Shown here one piece after another: positions 26,896 to 34,576 of a stretch of DNA of 64,000 nucleotides (its first letter is position 1; the number at the start of each line of letters is the position of its first letter). Position numbers and translations under genes: made by a program. Source of the stretch: Haloferax namakaokahaiae (GTDB lineage: Archaea > Halobacteriota > Halobacteria > Halobacteriales > Haloferacaceae); assembly GCF_042663225.1 (NCBI RefSeq), contig NZ_JBHTAA010000005.1, positions 558,001 to 622,000 of the forward strand, written 5' to 3'. The notes under the pieces were generated by a model that had not been told where the DNA came from, searched no databases, and saw only the letters and a list, made by a program, of their open reading frames with translations.

Positions 26896-27036
26896 TCACA
26901 TCACGTCGCCGCCGTCCGCCTCGAAACGGTCGAGGGCCCTAATTCCGGATTCGAAGAGCACCATCGGCAGTCGCGTCGTGTCCGCGGTGAGCCTCTCGGC
27001 GCGTGCGCCGCTCGATGCGACATCGACGAGCGGCAA
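26896..27036 (-). CDS. Possible small protein downstream of cheD
   Basis: 46 codons from a TTG at 27036, starting 25 bp after the cheD stop. The sequence (PLVDVASSGARAERLTADTT, then MVLFESGIRALDRFEADGGD) has haloarchaeal codon bias with G/C third positions and an acidic C-terminus, so it could be the last gene of the cheY-cheC-cheD unit. There is no ATG or GTG start except an internal ATG giving 22 aa, and I recognise no family. It may equally be chance. Confidence 0.3.
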   Translation of the reverse strand: MPLVDVASSGARAERLTADTTRLPMVLFESGIRALDRFEADGGDVM

Positions 27037-27061
27037 AGAAGAGATGAAAACCCGAGCCGAA

Positions 27062-27577
27062 TCAGAGTTCGTACGTGCCGGTTTTGGCACTTCGAACCGT
27101 GAGCGTCCCAGTTTCGCCGTCGAGTTCGAGTGAGCGTCCGTGGGACCCACCGACGTCTTCGGCGACGATGTCGATGCCAAACTCCGAGAGGGTCTGACGG
27201 GCGGCATCGACGTTTCTGTCGCCGATGCTTTTGCCGTCGTCGGTCGAAGCGAAATCGAACATCGTACTCCCGCCGGCGAGTTTTGCGGTGACGTTCGACG
27301 TATCTGCACCGGACGATTCCATCTCCGATAGTAGCAACTCGATGCCCGTATCTGCAAACTTCGCGGGAGTGGCGTCCCCGTCCGAAGTGGGGAGCATCGC
27401 GTGCGCAAGCCCAGCGATGGCCGCGTCGGCGTCGTACAGAATGACGCCGATACAGGAACCGAGACCGCTGGTCGTTAGCACCGCGCCATCGGTACCGACT
27501 GCGAAGTCTGCGATACCCACTTTGATTCTGGCCGGGGTTGATTGTGAGGTGTCCGTGGTGTAAATTTGCATTGCCAT
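27062..27577 (-). CDS. cheD: Chemoreceptor glutamine deamidase CheD
   Basis: 171 aa. The CheD active-site pattern is intact: GLGSCIGVILYDAD with Cys 42, LAHAMLPTSD with His 59, and VGGSHGRSLELDGETG near the C-terminus. CheD deamidates receptor glutamines and binds CheC, whose phosphatase activity it modulates. It lies 18 bp downstream of cheC on the same strand, so the pair is co-transcribed with cheY. Confidence 0.93.
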   Translation of the reverse strand: MAMQIYTTDTSQSTPARIKVGIADFAVGTDGAVLTTSGLGSCIGVILYDADAAIAGLAHAMLPTSDGDATPAKFADTGIELLLSEMESSGADTSNVTAKLAGGSTMFDFASTDDGKSIGDRNVDAARQTLSEFGIDIVAEDVGGSHGRSLELDGETGTLTVRSAKTGTYEL

Positions 27578-27595
27578 GAGTCTCCCGCAGATGGG

Positions 27596-28783
27596 TTAGA
27601 CCGCGGGTGAGAGTTGTTCGAGCGCCTTGCGCAACTCGTTCTCGTCGGGAAGCGCATAGATGTCGCAGGTGAACTCGTCGTTCGACGTTCGGATGGTCGA
27701 GTCGATGAGGAACGCGTACTCTTGCGACATGGCGAGTTCGGTTGCCAGCGGGTCGATGATTGCAGAGCCGAGGTCGTGAACGTGCGTCGGTGGAGAGATG
27801 TCGATCGTCGTTTCGAGCGCGTTTGCCCAGCCATCGAGGAACCCGGAGGTCACGATGTTTCCGATCTCTTGGATTGCACTCTGCCGCATCGCTTCGTCGC
27901 CTTCCATCCCCGGGAGGAGTGCGCTGGCGATGCTGTCCGCCGACGGTTCGTCGAACAGGATTGCGATGTAGCCGCTCGGCATGCCCATGAATTCGAGGAC
28001 GACGCCGCGGCGGACGCCGTCGGTCAACGACATCGGAACGCCTTCGATCGGGACGAAGCTCAACCGACTGACTTCGACGGTCGTATCGATGCCCGTCATC
28101 GCAGTGATGTCTTCGGACGCCTGGTTCGCCCCGTCGGAGATCATCTCCGAGAAAGCCGCGAACGACTCCACCGGAAGTTCGTCGTCGTTGCCGCTCGCCT
28201 CGACGATAGTCTCGATAGAGTTCGCCGAGGGGACCATGTAGAGTGCGAACCCGATCGCATCGTCCGCCGCCTCCAGTTGGTTGCGGAAGACGAGGATGTG
28301 TTCCTCGTCGCTCTCGTCGTGTTCGAACCCTTCGGGTTCGAGTTCCGACAGCGGGTCGTCGGTGTTCTGATCGACGTACGTCGGCGTCGTGATATCGATA
28401 CTGGTGTCGAGGTAGTCGGCCCATCCGTCGATGAACCCCCCGAGCATGATGTTCGCAACTTCTTTCAGACTGCTCGTGGCGAGTTCGCCGCCCGGTTCGG
28501 CCTCCGCGCCGGGAACCAGTGCTTCGACCAGACGCTCGGCAGATTCCGGAGAGAACGTGAGGATGGTCTGTCCATCCAGTCCGCCACTGAATCCGATGCG
28601 GACGCTGACGAGGTTGCGCTCGTCGAACTCCTGTTCGACGTCCTGTTTCGTGCTGAGTTCGACTTTCGTGACGTTGACGTACGTGTCGATACCGGCGAGT
28701 GTGGTCAGCGAGCCTGCTGCCTTTTCGGCGCCGGAGTGTGCGAGACGGCTGAACGTTCGGAGCGACCGTACGTCGAGATTCAT
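27596..28783 (-). CDS. cheC: CheY-phosphate phosphatase CheC, double-domain form
   Basis: 395 aa, about twice the size of simple CheC proteins, because two CheC domains are fused. Each retains the phosphatase helix with Glu and Asn three residues apart, followed by a proline: SSLKEVANIMLGGFIDGWAD in the first half and SAIQEIGNIVTSGFLDGWAN in the second. Both look catalytically competent. It would dephosphorylate CheY-P and bind CheD. Its start overlaps the cheY stop by 4 bp. Confidence 0.9.
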   Translation of the reverse strand: MNLDVRSLRTFSRLAHSGAEKAAGSLTTLAGIDTYVNVTKVELSTKQDVEQEFDERNLVSVRIGFSGGLDGQTILTFSPESAERLVEALVPGAEAEPGGELATSSLKEVANIMLGGFIDGWADYLDTSIDITTPTYVDQNTDDPLSELEPEGFEHDESDEEHILVFRNQLEAADDAIGFALYMVPSANSIETIVEASGNDDELPVESFAAFSEMISDGANQASEDITAMTGIDTTVEVSRLSFVPIEGVPMSLTDGVRRGVVLEFMGMPSGYIAILFDEPSADSIASALLPGMEGDEAMRQSAIQEIGNIVTSGFLDGWANALETTIDISPPTHVHDLGSAIIDPLATELAMSQEYAFLIDSTIRTSNDEFTCDIYALPDENELRKALEQLSPAV

Positions 28784-29148
28784 GCCTCGGCCTGAATGAC
28801 GTCAGCGATAGCCTGGAGGACGTTTGGCTTCTGGAACGGCTTGGTGATGTACCCGTCCGCGCCAGCCTCCACGGCTTCGCGCATCTTCTCTTCTTGCCCG
28901 ACCGACGTACACATGATGACCGAAGCGTTCGTATCGAGCGACTTGATTTCAGACGTTGCTTCGATTCCGTTTCGAATCGGCATCACGACGTCCATCGTGA
29001 CGACATCCGGTTCGAGTTCACGGTAGAGTTCGACCGCCTCGACACCGTTTTCGGCCTCGCCGACGACTTCGTGTTCTCCTTCCAAGAGCTGTTTGAGGAG
29101 GTTCCGCATGAACGCAGAATCGTCCACGACCAGTACCTTGCTTGCCAT
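28780..29148 (-). CDS. cheY: Chemotaxis response regulator CheY
   Basis: 122 aa single receiver domain from the ATG at 29148 (MASKVLVVDDSAFMRNLL). The acidic pocket is D9-D10, the phosphoacceptor is Asp 53 (VVTMDVVMPIRNG), Thr in MCTSVGQ and Lys in ITKPFQ complete the active site. In archaea CheY-P acts on the archaellum switch through CheF. A GTG at 29157 is an alternative start but lies too near the TATA box at 29175-29179 to be preferred. It heads the cheY-cheC-cheD unit. Confidence 0.95.
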   Translation of the reverse strand: MASKVLVVDDSAFMRNLLKQLLEGEHEVVGEAENGVEAVELYRELEPDVVTMDVVMPIRNGIEATSEIKSLDTNASVIMCTSVGQEEKMREAVEAGADGYITKPFQKPNVLQAIADVIQAEA

Positions 29149-29174
29149 AGTAGCCACGTTCCGAAAATCAGACT

Positions 29175-29207
29175 ATAAACCCTTCCGCCCCATTATCATC
29201 CCTGATA
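29175..29207 (-). promoter_or_regulatory. Candidate motility operator and TATA box for cheY-cheC-cheD
   Basis: Read on the minus strand: TATCA-ggga-TGATA (29207-29194), then 14 nt, then tttat(ag) at 29179-29175. The TATA box is 26 nt before the cheY ATG, as expected for a leaderless transcript. That makes this the best-anchored copy of the element. Confidence 0.7.
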
Positions 29208-29273
29208 CGGTTTCTACCGTTTCACAGATGATAACCGGGTCGAAACGAACACCGAAAACCAGAGGGAGGGGCG

Positions 29274-29909
29274 TTATCGCGTTCGATTTGGCGGGAACGA
29301 TGCACCCGATCGTTCGACCGAATCGAGCAGTTCGCCGATGGAGTCCGTCCGGTCGAGTCCGTGGGAGTTGGCGAGTGCCTCGATCGCTCGTCCAGGGTAG
29401 GTCACCTGAACCTCCGATGCGAGGAGGAGAATACCGAGGACTTCGTCCGTTGGAGTCTCCCCGTCACTCACCGTTTCGGCGTACCACTGGACGAGAGACC
29501 GAAAGACGTCGGTCACCTCGTCGGATACTGCTTCGTGCTGAGTGACCGTTCCATCGACGAGTGCGGTTATCGCAAACGCGTATTCGGACTGGACTGCACC
29601 GACGCGTTCTGCGAGTAGTTTTCGAGCGAGAATCGCACGCTTTCGTGGGTCTTTCGGGAGGACGATACTCGGAGTGTTCTCTTCGGGTTCGTCGTCCGAA
29701 ACTGGTTCGTCGTCCGAAGTTGGCTCGCCGTTCGAGTTCTCTTCGGGAGTTTCGTCTTCCGGTTTCCGTGGTCGGTTTTCCCCGGTCGAAATGACGAAAC
29801 GCTGCTTGTCGAGTCTGACGACTCGCTCGTCGTGGCTGATATCCAAGTCCTTCGACCCGACTACCCCCTGGTCGCGTCGCAAGTCGCCGCGACGTCCATC
29901 CTCAGCCAT
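29274..29909 (-). CDS. Haloarchaeal conserved protein with acidic linker (DUF7500-like)
   Basis: 211 aa from the ATG at 29909. The N-terminus (about 1-50) contains RVVRLDKQRFVISTGENRPR. An acidic, repeat-like linker follows (EENSNGEPTSDDEPVSDDEPE) and then a helical C-terminal domain (about 90-205: DPRKRAILARKLLAERVGAV). I recall it as DUF7500, found near chemotaxis genes in haloarchaea. No catalytic motif is visible. It has its own TATA-like box (gattatatg, minus strand) 25-35 nt before the ATG and lacks the inverted-repeat operator. Confidence 0.6.
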   Translation of the reverse strand: MAEDGRRGDLRRDQGVVGSKDLDISHDERVVRLDKQRFVISTGENRPRKPEDETPEENSNGEPTSDDEPVSDDEPEENTPSIVLPKDPRKRAILARKLLAERVGAVQSEYAFAITALVDGTVTQHEAVSDEVTDVFRSLVQWYAETVSDGETPTDEVLGILLLASEVQVTYPGRAIEALANSHGLDRTDSIGELLDSVERSGASFPPNRTR

Positions 29910-30055
29910 CGGACGAACGTCGGAGTGGTAACATATAATCCCATCGTCGCTGGCGCACAAAGACTAGATTTGTTTACACGACTATCGCCGGGATGAATTT
30001 GCCAGCAAGGTAACCAACACATTGACATGCCGAGCGCACCGACAACATTCCATCT

Positions 30056-30394
30056 ATGGAGTCTGACAGGACCCTTGCAGCGTTGGGAAATGAATACAAC
30101 CCTGACATCCTACGCGCAGCTGAGGAACCACATTCGGCACAAGAGTTCAGTGAGATGCTCGATATTCCGATTGCGACGTGCTATCGACGAATCGAGGAAT
30201 TGACTGCGGTAGGGCTCCTCAAACTCCACGACCGCGTGCTCTCTGACGAACATCGACGAACGAACGTCTACCGTCGAGAAGTAGACGAAATCGTCGTCAG
30301 GTTCGACGACGACGACTACACGGTGACGGTTACAGAGCGTCCAGAAGTCAAAAACAAACTCGACGACGTTTGGCGAAAGATCGCACAAGAATAA
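30056..30394 (+). CDS. Winged-helix transcriptional regulator of the archaellum locus
   Basis: 112 aa. The first 65 residues form an ArsR-like winged helix-turn-helix (NEYNPDILRAAEEPHSAQEF, SEMLDIPIATCYRRIEELTA, VGLLKLHDRVL), followed by a beta-wing and an acidic strand region (DEIVVRFDDDDYTVTVTERP). It lies directly before the archaellin genes on the same strand. Euryarchaea use a winged-helix protein (EarA) to switch on archaellum genes; this could be its haloarchaeal counterpart, which is inference. A small dimerising protein of this kind would suit the inverted-repeat operator seen across the block. Confidence 0.72.
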   Translation: MESDRTLAALGNEYNPDILRAAEEPHSAQEFSEMLDIPIATCYRRIEELTAVGLLKLHDRVLSDEHRRTNVYRREVDEIVVRFDDDDYTVTVTERPEVKNKLDDVWRKIAQE

Positions 30395-30440
30395 CTCCTT
30401 CCTGACTCCGCGCACAACCGCTCTCTGTTTCTACTGGCGA

Positions 30441-30483
30441 GTCGATAGCTCGTCCCGAATAGTAGTCGATGGCTCGTCCCGAA
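30441..30483. repeat. Two 19-bp direct repeats upstream of the archaellin promoter
   Basis: gtcgatagctcgtcccgaa at 30441-30459 and gtcgatggctcgtcccgaa at 30465-30483, with one mismatch and a period of 24 bp. They lie between the winged-helix gene and the archaellin operator, about 60 bp before the latter. They could be a second regulator's site or a terminator-side repeat. Confidence 0.55.
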
Positions 30484-30543
30484 CAATTGTAGTCTCACGT
30501 GCGTGCGCGATGTATTATATCAAAATCCGTAACTGCCATCCAG

Positions 30544-30576
30544 TTTCAGAATTGATATTCGGGTCCGTACCGTTAT
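30544..30576 (+). promoter_or_regulatory. Candidate motility operator and TATA box for the archaellin genes
   Basis: TTTCA-gaat-TGATA at 30544-30557 (left half one mismatch from TATCA), 14 nt, then gttat(gta) at 30572. The 25 bp from 30553 match the cheW copy at 45958 in 22 positions. It lies about 68 nt before the archaellin A1 ATG. Confidence 0.65.
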
Positions 30577-30645
30577 GTATCAACTCCCCAAGTGGGCGTT
30601 TGAGGGTCGCCGCACGTCCGAGTGTGGGACCACCAAAGACAACCC

Positions 30646-31320
30646 ATGTTCGAAAATATCAAAGAAGACCGGGGTCAGGTCGGTATCGGGACCCTGATTG
30701 TCTTCATCGCGATGGTTCTCGTTGCTGCGATCGCAGCAGGTGTTCTCGTCAATACGGCGGGATTCCTGCAGGCGACCGCTCAGGACGCGGGCCAAGAAAG
30801 TGTTGACAAGGTAACTAATCGTCTCGATGTCGTCAGCGTTCACGGTATGGTGAACGACACCAGCTCCGGCTACGCCGTTGACAGCATCAACATGACGGTC
30901 CGCCTCGCTGCAGGCTCCGGCAGTGTCTCGCTCGAAGACACCTCCATCAAGTACCTCAGTGGCACGACGGCAGAAAACCTCGTCTACAAGAACGAGACGA
31001 CGACTGCAGATGGTTCGACGCTCCGCAGCGTCAACGCGTACAACTCTAGTGGTGCTGACCAAGGTCTGAACAGTACTGAGTTCACTGCACACAAGCTCGA
31101 AGACGGCGGCGACACGTCGTTCCCTGTCCTGAACAACCAGGCAGACCGGTACGAGATTATCATCAACGCATCTGTCGTTGAGCAGAACGGTGAAGGTATC
31201 TCGACGGGCGACACGGTGAAACTCGAAATCACGAGCCGATCGGGTGGCTCCACGCAGGTTATCCTGACGATGCCCCAGCAGCTCGCTGGCAAATCGGACA
31301 ACAACCCGGTGGCCTTGTAG
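30646..31320 (+). CDS. arlA1: Archaellin A1 (archaellum filament protein)
   Basis: 224 aa from the ATG at 30646. It is a type-III signal peptide protein: MFENIKEDRG followed by QVGIGTLIVFIAMVLVAAIA. The prepilin peptidase should cut after Gly 10, leaving the hydrophobic helix that packs the filament core. The outer beta domain carries several N-glycosylation sequons (NDT, NMT, NET, NSS, NST, NAS), typical of haloarchaeal archaellins. The C-terminus TQVILTMPQQLAGK is shared with the next gene. Confidence 0.95.
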   Translation: MFENIKEDRGQVGIGTLIVFIAMVLVAAIAAGVLVNTAGFLQATAQDAGQESVDKVTNRLDVVSVHGMVNDTSSGYAVDSINMTVRLAAGSGSVSLEDTSIKYLSGTTAENLVYKNETTTADGSTLRSVNAYNSSGADQGLNSTEFTAHKLEDGGDTSFPVLNNQADRYEIIINASVVEQNGEGISTGDTVKLEITSRSGGSTQVILTMPQQLAGKSDNNPVAL

Positions 31321-31330
31321 GTGAACTAAT

Positions 31331-31930
31331 ATGTTCGAAAACATCAAAGAAGATCGCGGTCAGGTTGGTATCGGGACGCTTATCGTCTTCATCGCAATGG
31401 TTCTCGTCGCAGCAATCGCGGCGGGCGTCCTTGTGAACACTGCTGGTTTCCTCCAAGCAACTGCCGAGGACGCCGGTCAGCAAAGCGTGAACAAGGTTAC
31501 GAATCGCGTCGAGGTGCTCAACAGCCACGGTAACGTTGGCAACAGCGAAGACATTGCAAACATGACGCTGACCGTTCGTCTCGCAGCAGGTTCCGACGCT
31601 GTGGACATGAACGAGACGTCGATCAAGTACTTGAGTGAGACGGAGGTCACGACGCTGACCAACAGTTCCTCACAAACCGCCAATGCAACCGAGTTTGCCC
31701 TGACGCAGGTCACTGACGACGACGGTTCGTTCGGTGTCCTCAACAGCATGAACGACCGCTACGAGGTCGTCATCAACAGCTCCGCCATCGAAAGCGGTAC
31801 TGGTGGTCTCTCGACGGGTGAGACGGTCAACCTCGAAATCACCTCCCGTACGGGCGGTACGACCCAGGTTATCCTGACGATGCCTCAGCAGCTTGCAGGC
31901 AAAGACCCAGGCGAACCTGTCGAACTCTAA
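31331..31930 (+). CDS. arlA2: Archaellin A2 (archaellum filament protein)
   Basis: 199 aa, 10 bp after archaellin A1 and without its own promoter, so co-transcribed. The first 60 residues and the C-terminal TQVILTMPQQLAGKDPGEPV are near-identical to A1, while the central surface domain is shorter and diverged. The same type-III signal MFENIKEDRG is present, with sequons such as NMT, NET, NSS and NAT. It is a tandem duplicate; in Haloferax A1 is described as the major subunit and A2 as modulating motility. Confidence 0.95.
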   Translation: MFENIKEDRGQVGIGTLIVFIAMVLVAAIAAGVLVNTAGFLQATAEDAGQQSVNKVTNRVEVLNSHGNVGNSEDIANMTLTVRLAAGSDAVDMNETSIKYLSETEVTTLTNSSSQTANATEFALTQVTDDDGSFGVLNSMNDRYEVVINSSAIESGTGGLSTGETVNLEITSRTGGTTQVILTMPQQLAGKDPGEPVEL

Positions 31931-32169
31931 GCACCGTTCGCTGACTTTCCTTTCTTCCACTATTCACGTCCAGTGAGCGGCCGCACTGCCGCTGCACTGC
32001 TGGCAGTCCGAGATAGGGCCACAGACGGCGTGGAGTTACCCGACCGGACCCCACAACGGAACTGAGACACTCCGGTTCTACCGGGGCCTCACGACGAGAC
32101 AGACTACTGCACGACGTGGGGGACAAAAGAACAACTGAGAAACCGACTGGACAGACCGAAACGCCGCGT

Positions 32170-32910
32170 CTACTCCGTCTCTTCGCCGAACCACGGTGGT
32201 GACTCACCGACCATCGAGAACCCGGCAGCTTGTTCGTAGATTTTGATGCCGCCGTGGGCAATCTCTAACGGGAACATCGAGTTTTTGATGCTCTGCTTGC
32301 GCATCTTTGCGACCCAGATGTACCGGTTACTCGTCGCACCGGCAGGACTCTGGATGAGGTAGATGTTCCCGTCGGTGAGGAAGTTCTCTAACCCAATGTC
32401 GGTCTCTGGGAAGATTGCGGACTGTTCGGTCGTCAAGAGCGACGTGAGTTCGCTGTTCTTCAGGATGTCGATGAACTTCAGGAGGTACTGTCGCTGCTCC
32501 TTTTCGTCGTCGAAAAAGAGCTGGAACATCGTGAGCGAGTCGAGCACGAGACGGTCGTATCCCGTGTCCTGCAAGTCGTCGAGAATCCGATCGAGGGTGG
32601 ACGAGAAGTCGCCATCGCGGAGGAGTGTGCGCTTGTCGTACACCTTGATGTCGCCCGCTTTGACGTACTCGTTCCAGTTGTCGAATCCAATCGACTCTGC
32701 GGCTTCACGAATGTCGTCTTCTGTCTCTTCGAACGTCAGATACAACCCTCCTTGGTCGAACTTATCGACACCGTTGTAGAGATACTGGAGTCCGAGGATA
32801 CTCTTCCCCGTACCGGGGTTCCCGCTGATGAGTACTGCAGCGTTCTTTACGATACCCCCGTTCAGGATAGAATCGAGTCCTTCGACGCCGGTTTTGATCA
32901 GTTCTGTCAT
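32170..32910 (-). CDS. KaiC/RAD55-like ATPase
   Basis: 246 aa single KaiC domain. Walker A GNPGTGKS at residues 30-37, a conserved glutamate pair (YLTFEETEDD), and Walker B YDRLVLDSLTM are intact. The C-terminal part (YIWVAKMRKQSIKNSMFPLE) is typical of KaiC-like proteins. It resembles ArlH in fold but is a separate gene on the opposite strand between the archaellins and arlCE. It could regulate motor assembly or switching; haloarchaeal KaiC homologs have been linked to motility and cell shape. It shares the spacer and possibly the operator with arlCE. Confidence 0.85.
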   Translation of the reverse strand: MTELIKTGVEGLDSILNGGIVKNAAVLISGNPGTGKSILGLQYLYNGVDKFDQGGLYLTFEETEDDIREAAESIGFDNWNEYVKAGDIKVYDKRTLLRDGDFSSTLDRILDDLQDTGYDRLVLDSLTMFQLFFDDEKEQRQYLLKFIDILKNSELTSLLTTEQSAIFPETDIGLENFLTDGNIYLIQSPAGATSNRYIWVAKMRKQSIKNSMFPLEIAHGGIKIYEQAAGFSMVGESPPWFGEETE

Positions 32911-33292
32911 AGTTGGAATGGAGACGAGTGTCGCTGTCGAACGTTCATCGGTGCCGCCCCCGGATAATTCTTCTTACCGCCGTTAGGTGGCGTTAGATAT
33001 TTATTACGTCCGGATGGGTAGTAAATTCCGCAATTTCGTAATATCTCTTCTGATAACGAGACGGGAAGTTTCATGTATTGACTTACGTACTTTGCACCAA
33101 TGTTACCTGTTGCCCCGACGCCGTCAGCCCTCCCCAGCTGGCCTGACAATCGGGCGGGTGACAGCCCGTCGTTCGTTCGGACGAGCCGGCGAGCGACACG
33201 GAAGTTCTACTCCCGCAGTAAGAGTGGAGTTGATGAATCGAGGCCGATAAGCCACGAATGCTGGGAATCAGACGGATACCGAAGAGGAATGT
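32911..33292. other. Divergent control region between the KaiC-like gene and arlCE
   Basis: 382 bp, unusually A/T-rich in 32990-33100 and without a gene. It contains the inverted repeat 33042-33055 with TATA-like sequences at about equal distance on each side: ttcat at 33070 toward arlCE, and aattta on the minus strand toward the KaiC-like gene (33027-33022). A strong minus-strand TATA candidate (taataaatat) is at 32997-33006. The last 180 bp form a long leader before arlCE. Confidence 0.6.
33042..33074. promoter_or_regulatory. Candidate bidirectional motility operator, arlCE and KaiC-like gene
   Basis: TATCT-cttc-TGATA at 33042-33055 (one mismatch), 14 nt, then ttcat(gta) toward arlCE. On the minus strand the same site reads TATCA-gaag-AGATA followed after 14 nt by aattt(ac). 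The spacing matches the other sites, but both TATA boxes are weaker. Confidence 0.5.
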
Positions 33293-34576
33293 ATGTCATC
33301 AGATGACGGACTAGGATTCGAGGAGGACATCGACGACCTCTCCGACGAGTTTGGTGACTTCGGCGACGACCTCGACGGCGGATTCGACGACGACGAGTTC
33401 GGCGGATTCGACGACGAAAACAACGAGGAGCTCGCAGAGCTCGAGGATCGCGTCGGCGAACTCGAGAACGAAGTCAGCGCCATCTCGTCACAGATGAACA
33501 CTGTGAGAGAAGAGAACAAACAGATCGGAGGGACCGTCGAAGAACTCGACGACACCATCCGAAAGCTGCTGGACATCTATGAGATGGTCACGCGCGGTAT
33601 CAACCCGTTCGTCGATGACGCCCGCGAGATGGGTGGTCTCGACGCGGGTGGCGCGTTCGGGCTTTTCGATGCCGAAGCCGAGGAAGAAGAACACCTCGAC
33701 CCGGAAGTCGCCAACGCGGACGCAGAGAGTTTCTTCGACGACGAATTCGGCGAGCTAGATGCAGAAGACGAACTCGAAGAAGCCGAACTCGCGGCGAAAG
33801 ACGAACTCGAAGATGCCGAACGTGAAGACCCTGCAGCCGCCCTCGGCGAAGACGAAGAAGAACCCGACGACGAAGACGAAAGCGTCGGCGGGTCGAGCTT
33901 CGACGACCTGAAAGAGCAGTACGAGGAGAACGAGGGCTGGGACGACGACGAAGAGGAGGAAGACGCCGACGCCGAAGAAGAACTCCTCGACGAAGACGCC
34001 AGCGTCGAAGACGAACTCGAAGAAGAGTTCGAGGAAGTCGAGACGGAAGAACCGGAACTCGAGGCCGAGGAAGCTGACGGAGCCGACGACGCCGACGACG
34101 ACGTTGCAGACCCCCAGAAGACGCTGGAAGAACTCGAAGAAGAGTATCGGTCCGCGGCGGCGGCCAAGCACGGTGCGGAAAACGTCCCGTCGCCGAAACC
34201 GATTTCGGAACCCGAAGAACCCGTTCAGACGCCGCCTTCCAACGCGTACGTGACGCACCTTCCAGGAAGCTACCTCTCGGAAGTCATCGTCCTCGAGTGG
34301 GTCGAACATCTCGTCTCGGCGGGCGGCGCGCTCGGTGCCTCGCGGGCACTCCGTCAGTACCGAGAACAAGAGTGGATTTCGCGTTCCGTCGAGAACAAAC
34401 TCAACACCCACGTCGCACAGGTCTCGGCGTCTGTCGATGGCGGAGACGGACTCGAAATCGAAGACCACCAGACGAGTCTCGTGTACGTCAGCAGACTCGC
34501 CGACGACGCACCAGACGGTGGCCTGTTCGAAGAGCTGGTCGCATACGGAGGAATCCTGGATGGGATTCGGAGTTAG
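33293..34576 (+). CDS. arlCE: Archaellum motor scaffold ArlC-ArlE fusion
   Basis: 427 aa. The N-terminal ArlC part (about 1-120) has a coiled coil (LAELEDRVGELENEVSAISS) and LLDIYEMVTRGINPFVDDAR. A linker of nearly 170 residues made of Glu/Asp with Ala (about 120-305) follows. The C-terminal ArlD/E domain (about 310-427) has AYVTHLPGSYLSEVIVLEWV and GALGASRALRQYREQEWISR. The scaffold sits under the motor ring and contacts CheF. The stop overlaps the arlF start by 17 bp. Confidence 0.93.
   Translation: MSSDDGLGFEEDIDDLSDEFGDFGDDLDGGFDDDEFGGFDDENNEELAELEDRVGELENEVSAISSQMNTVREENKQIGGTVEELDDTIRKLLDIYEMVTRGINPFVDDAREMGGLDAGGAFGLFDAEAEEEEHLDPEVANADAESFFDDEFGELDAEDELEEAELAAKDELEDAEREDPAAALGEDEEEPDDEDESVGGSSFDDLKEQYEENEGWDDDEEEEDADAEEELLDEDASVEDELEEEFEEVETEEPELEAEEADGADDADDDVADPQKTLEELEEEYRSAAAAKHGAENVPSPKPISEPEEPVQTPPSNAYVTHLPGSYLSEVIVLEWVEHLVSAGGALGASRALRQYREQEWISRSVENKLNTHVAQVSASVDGGDGLEIEDHQTSLVYVSRLADDAPDGGLFEELVAYGGILDGIRS

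Larger units (their letters stand above)
26711..27061. other. Spacer between ArlD-like gene and cheD
   Basis: 351 bp. The left part carries the inverted repeat at 26853-26866 with a TATA box facing the ArlD-like gene. The right part (26896-27036) contains a possible small gene listed separately. Nothing else is recognisable. Confidence 0.55.
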
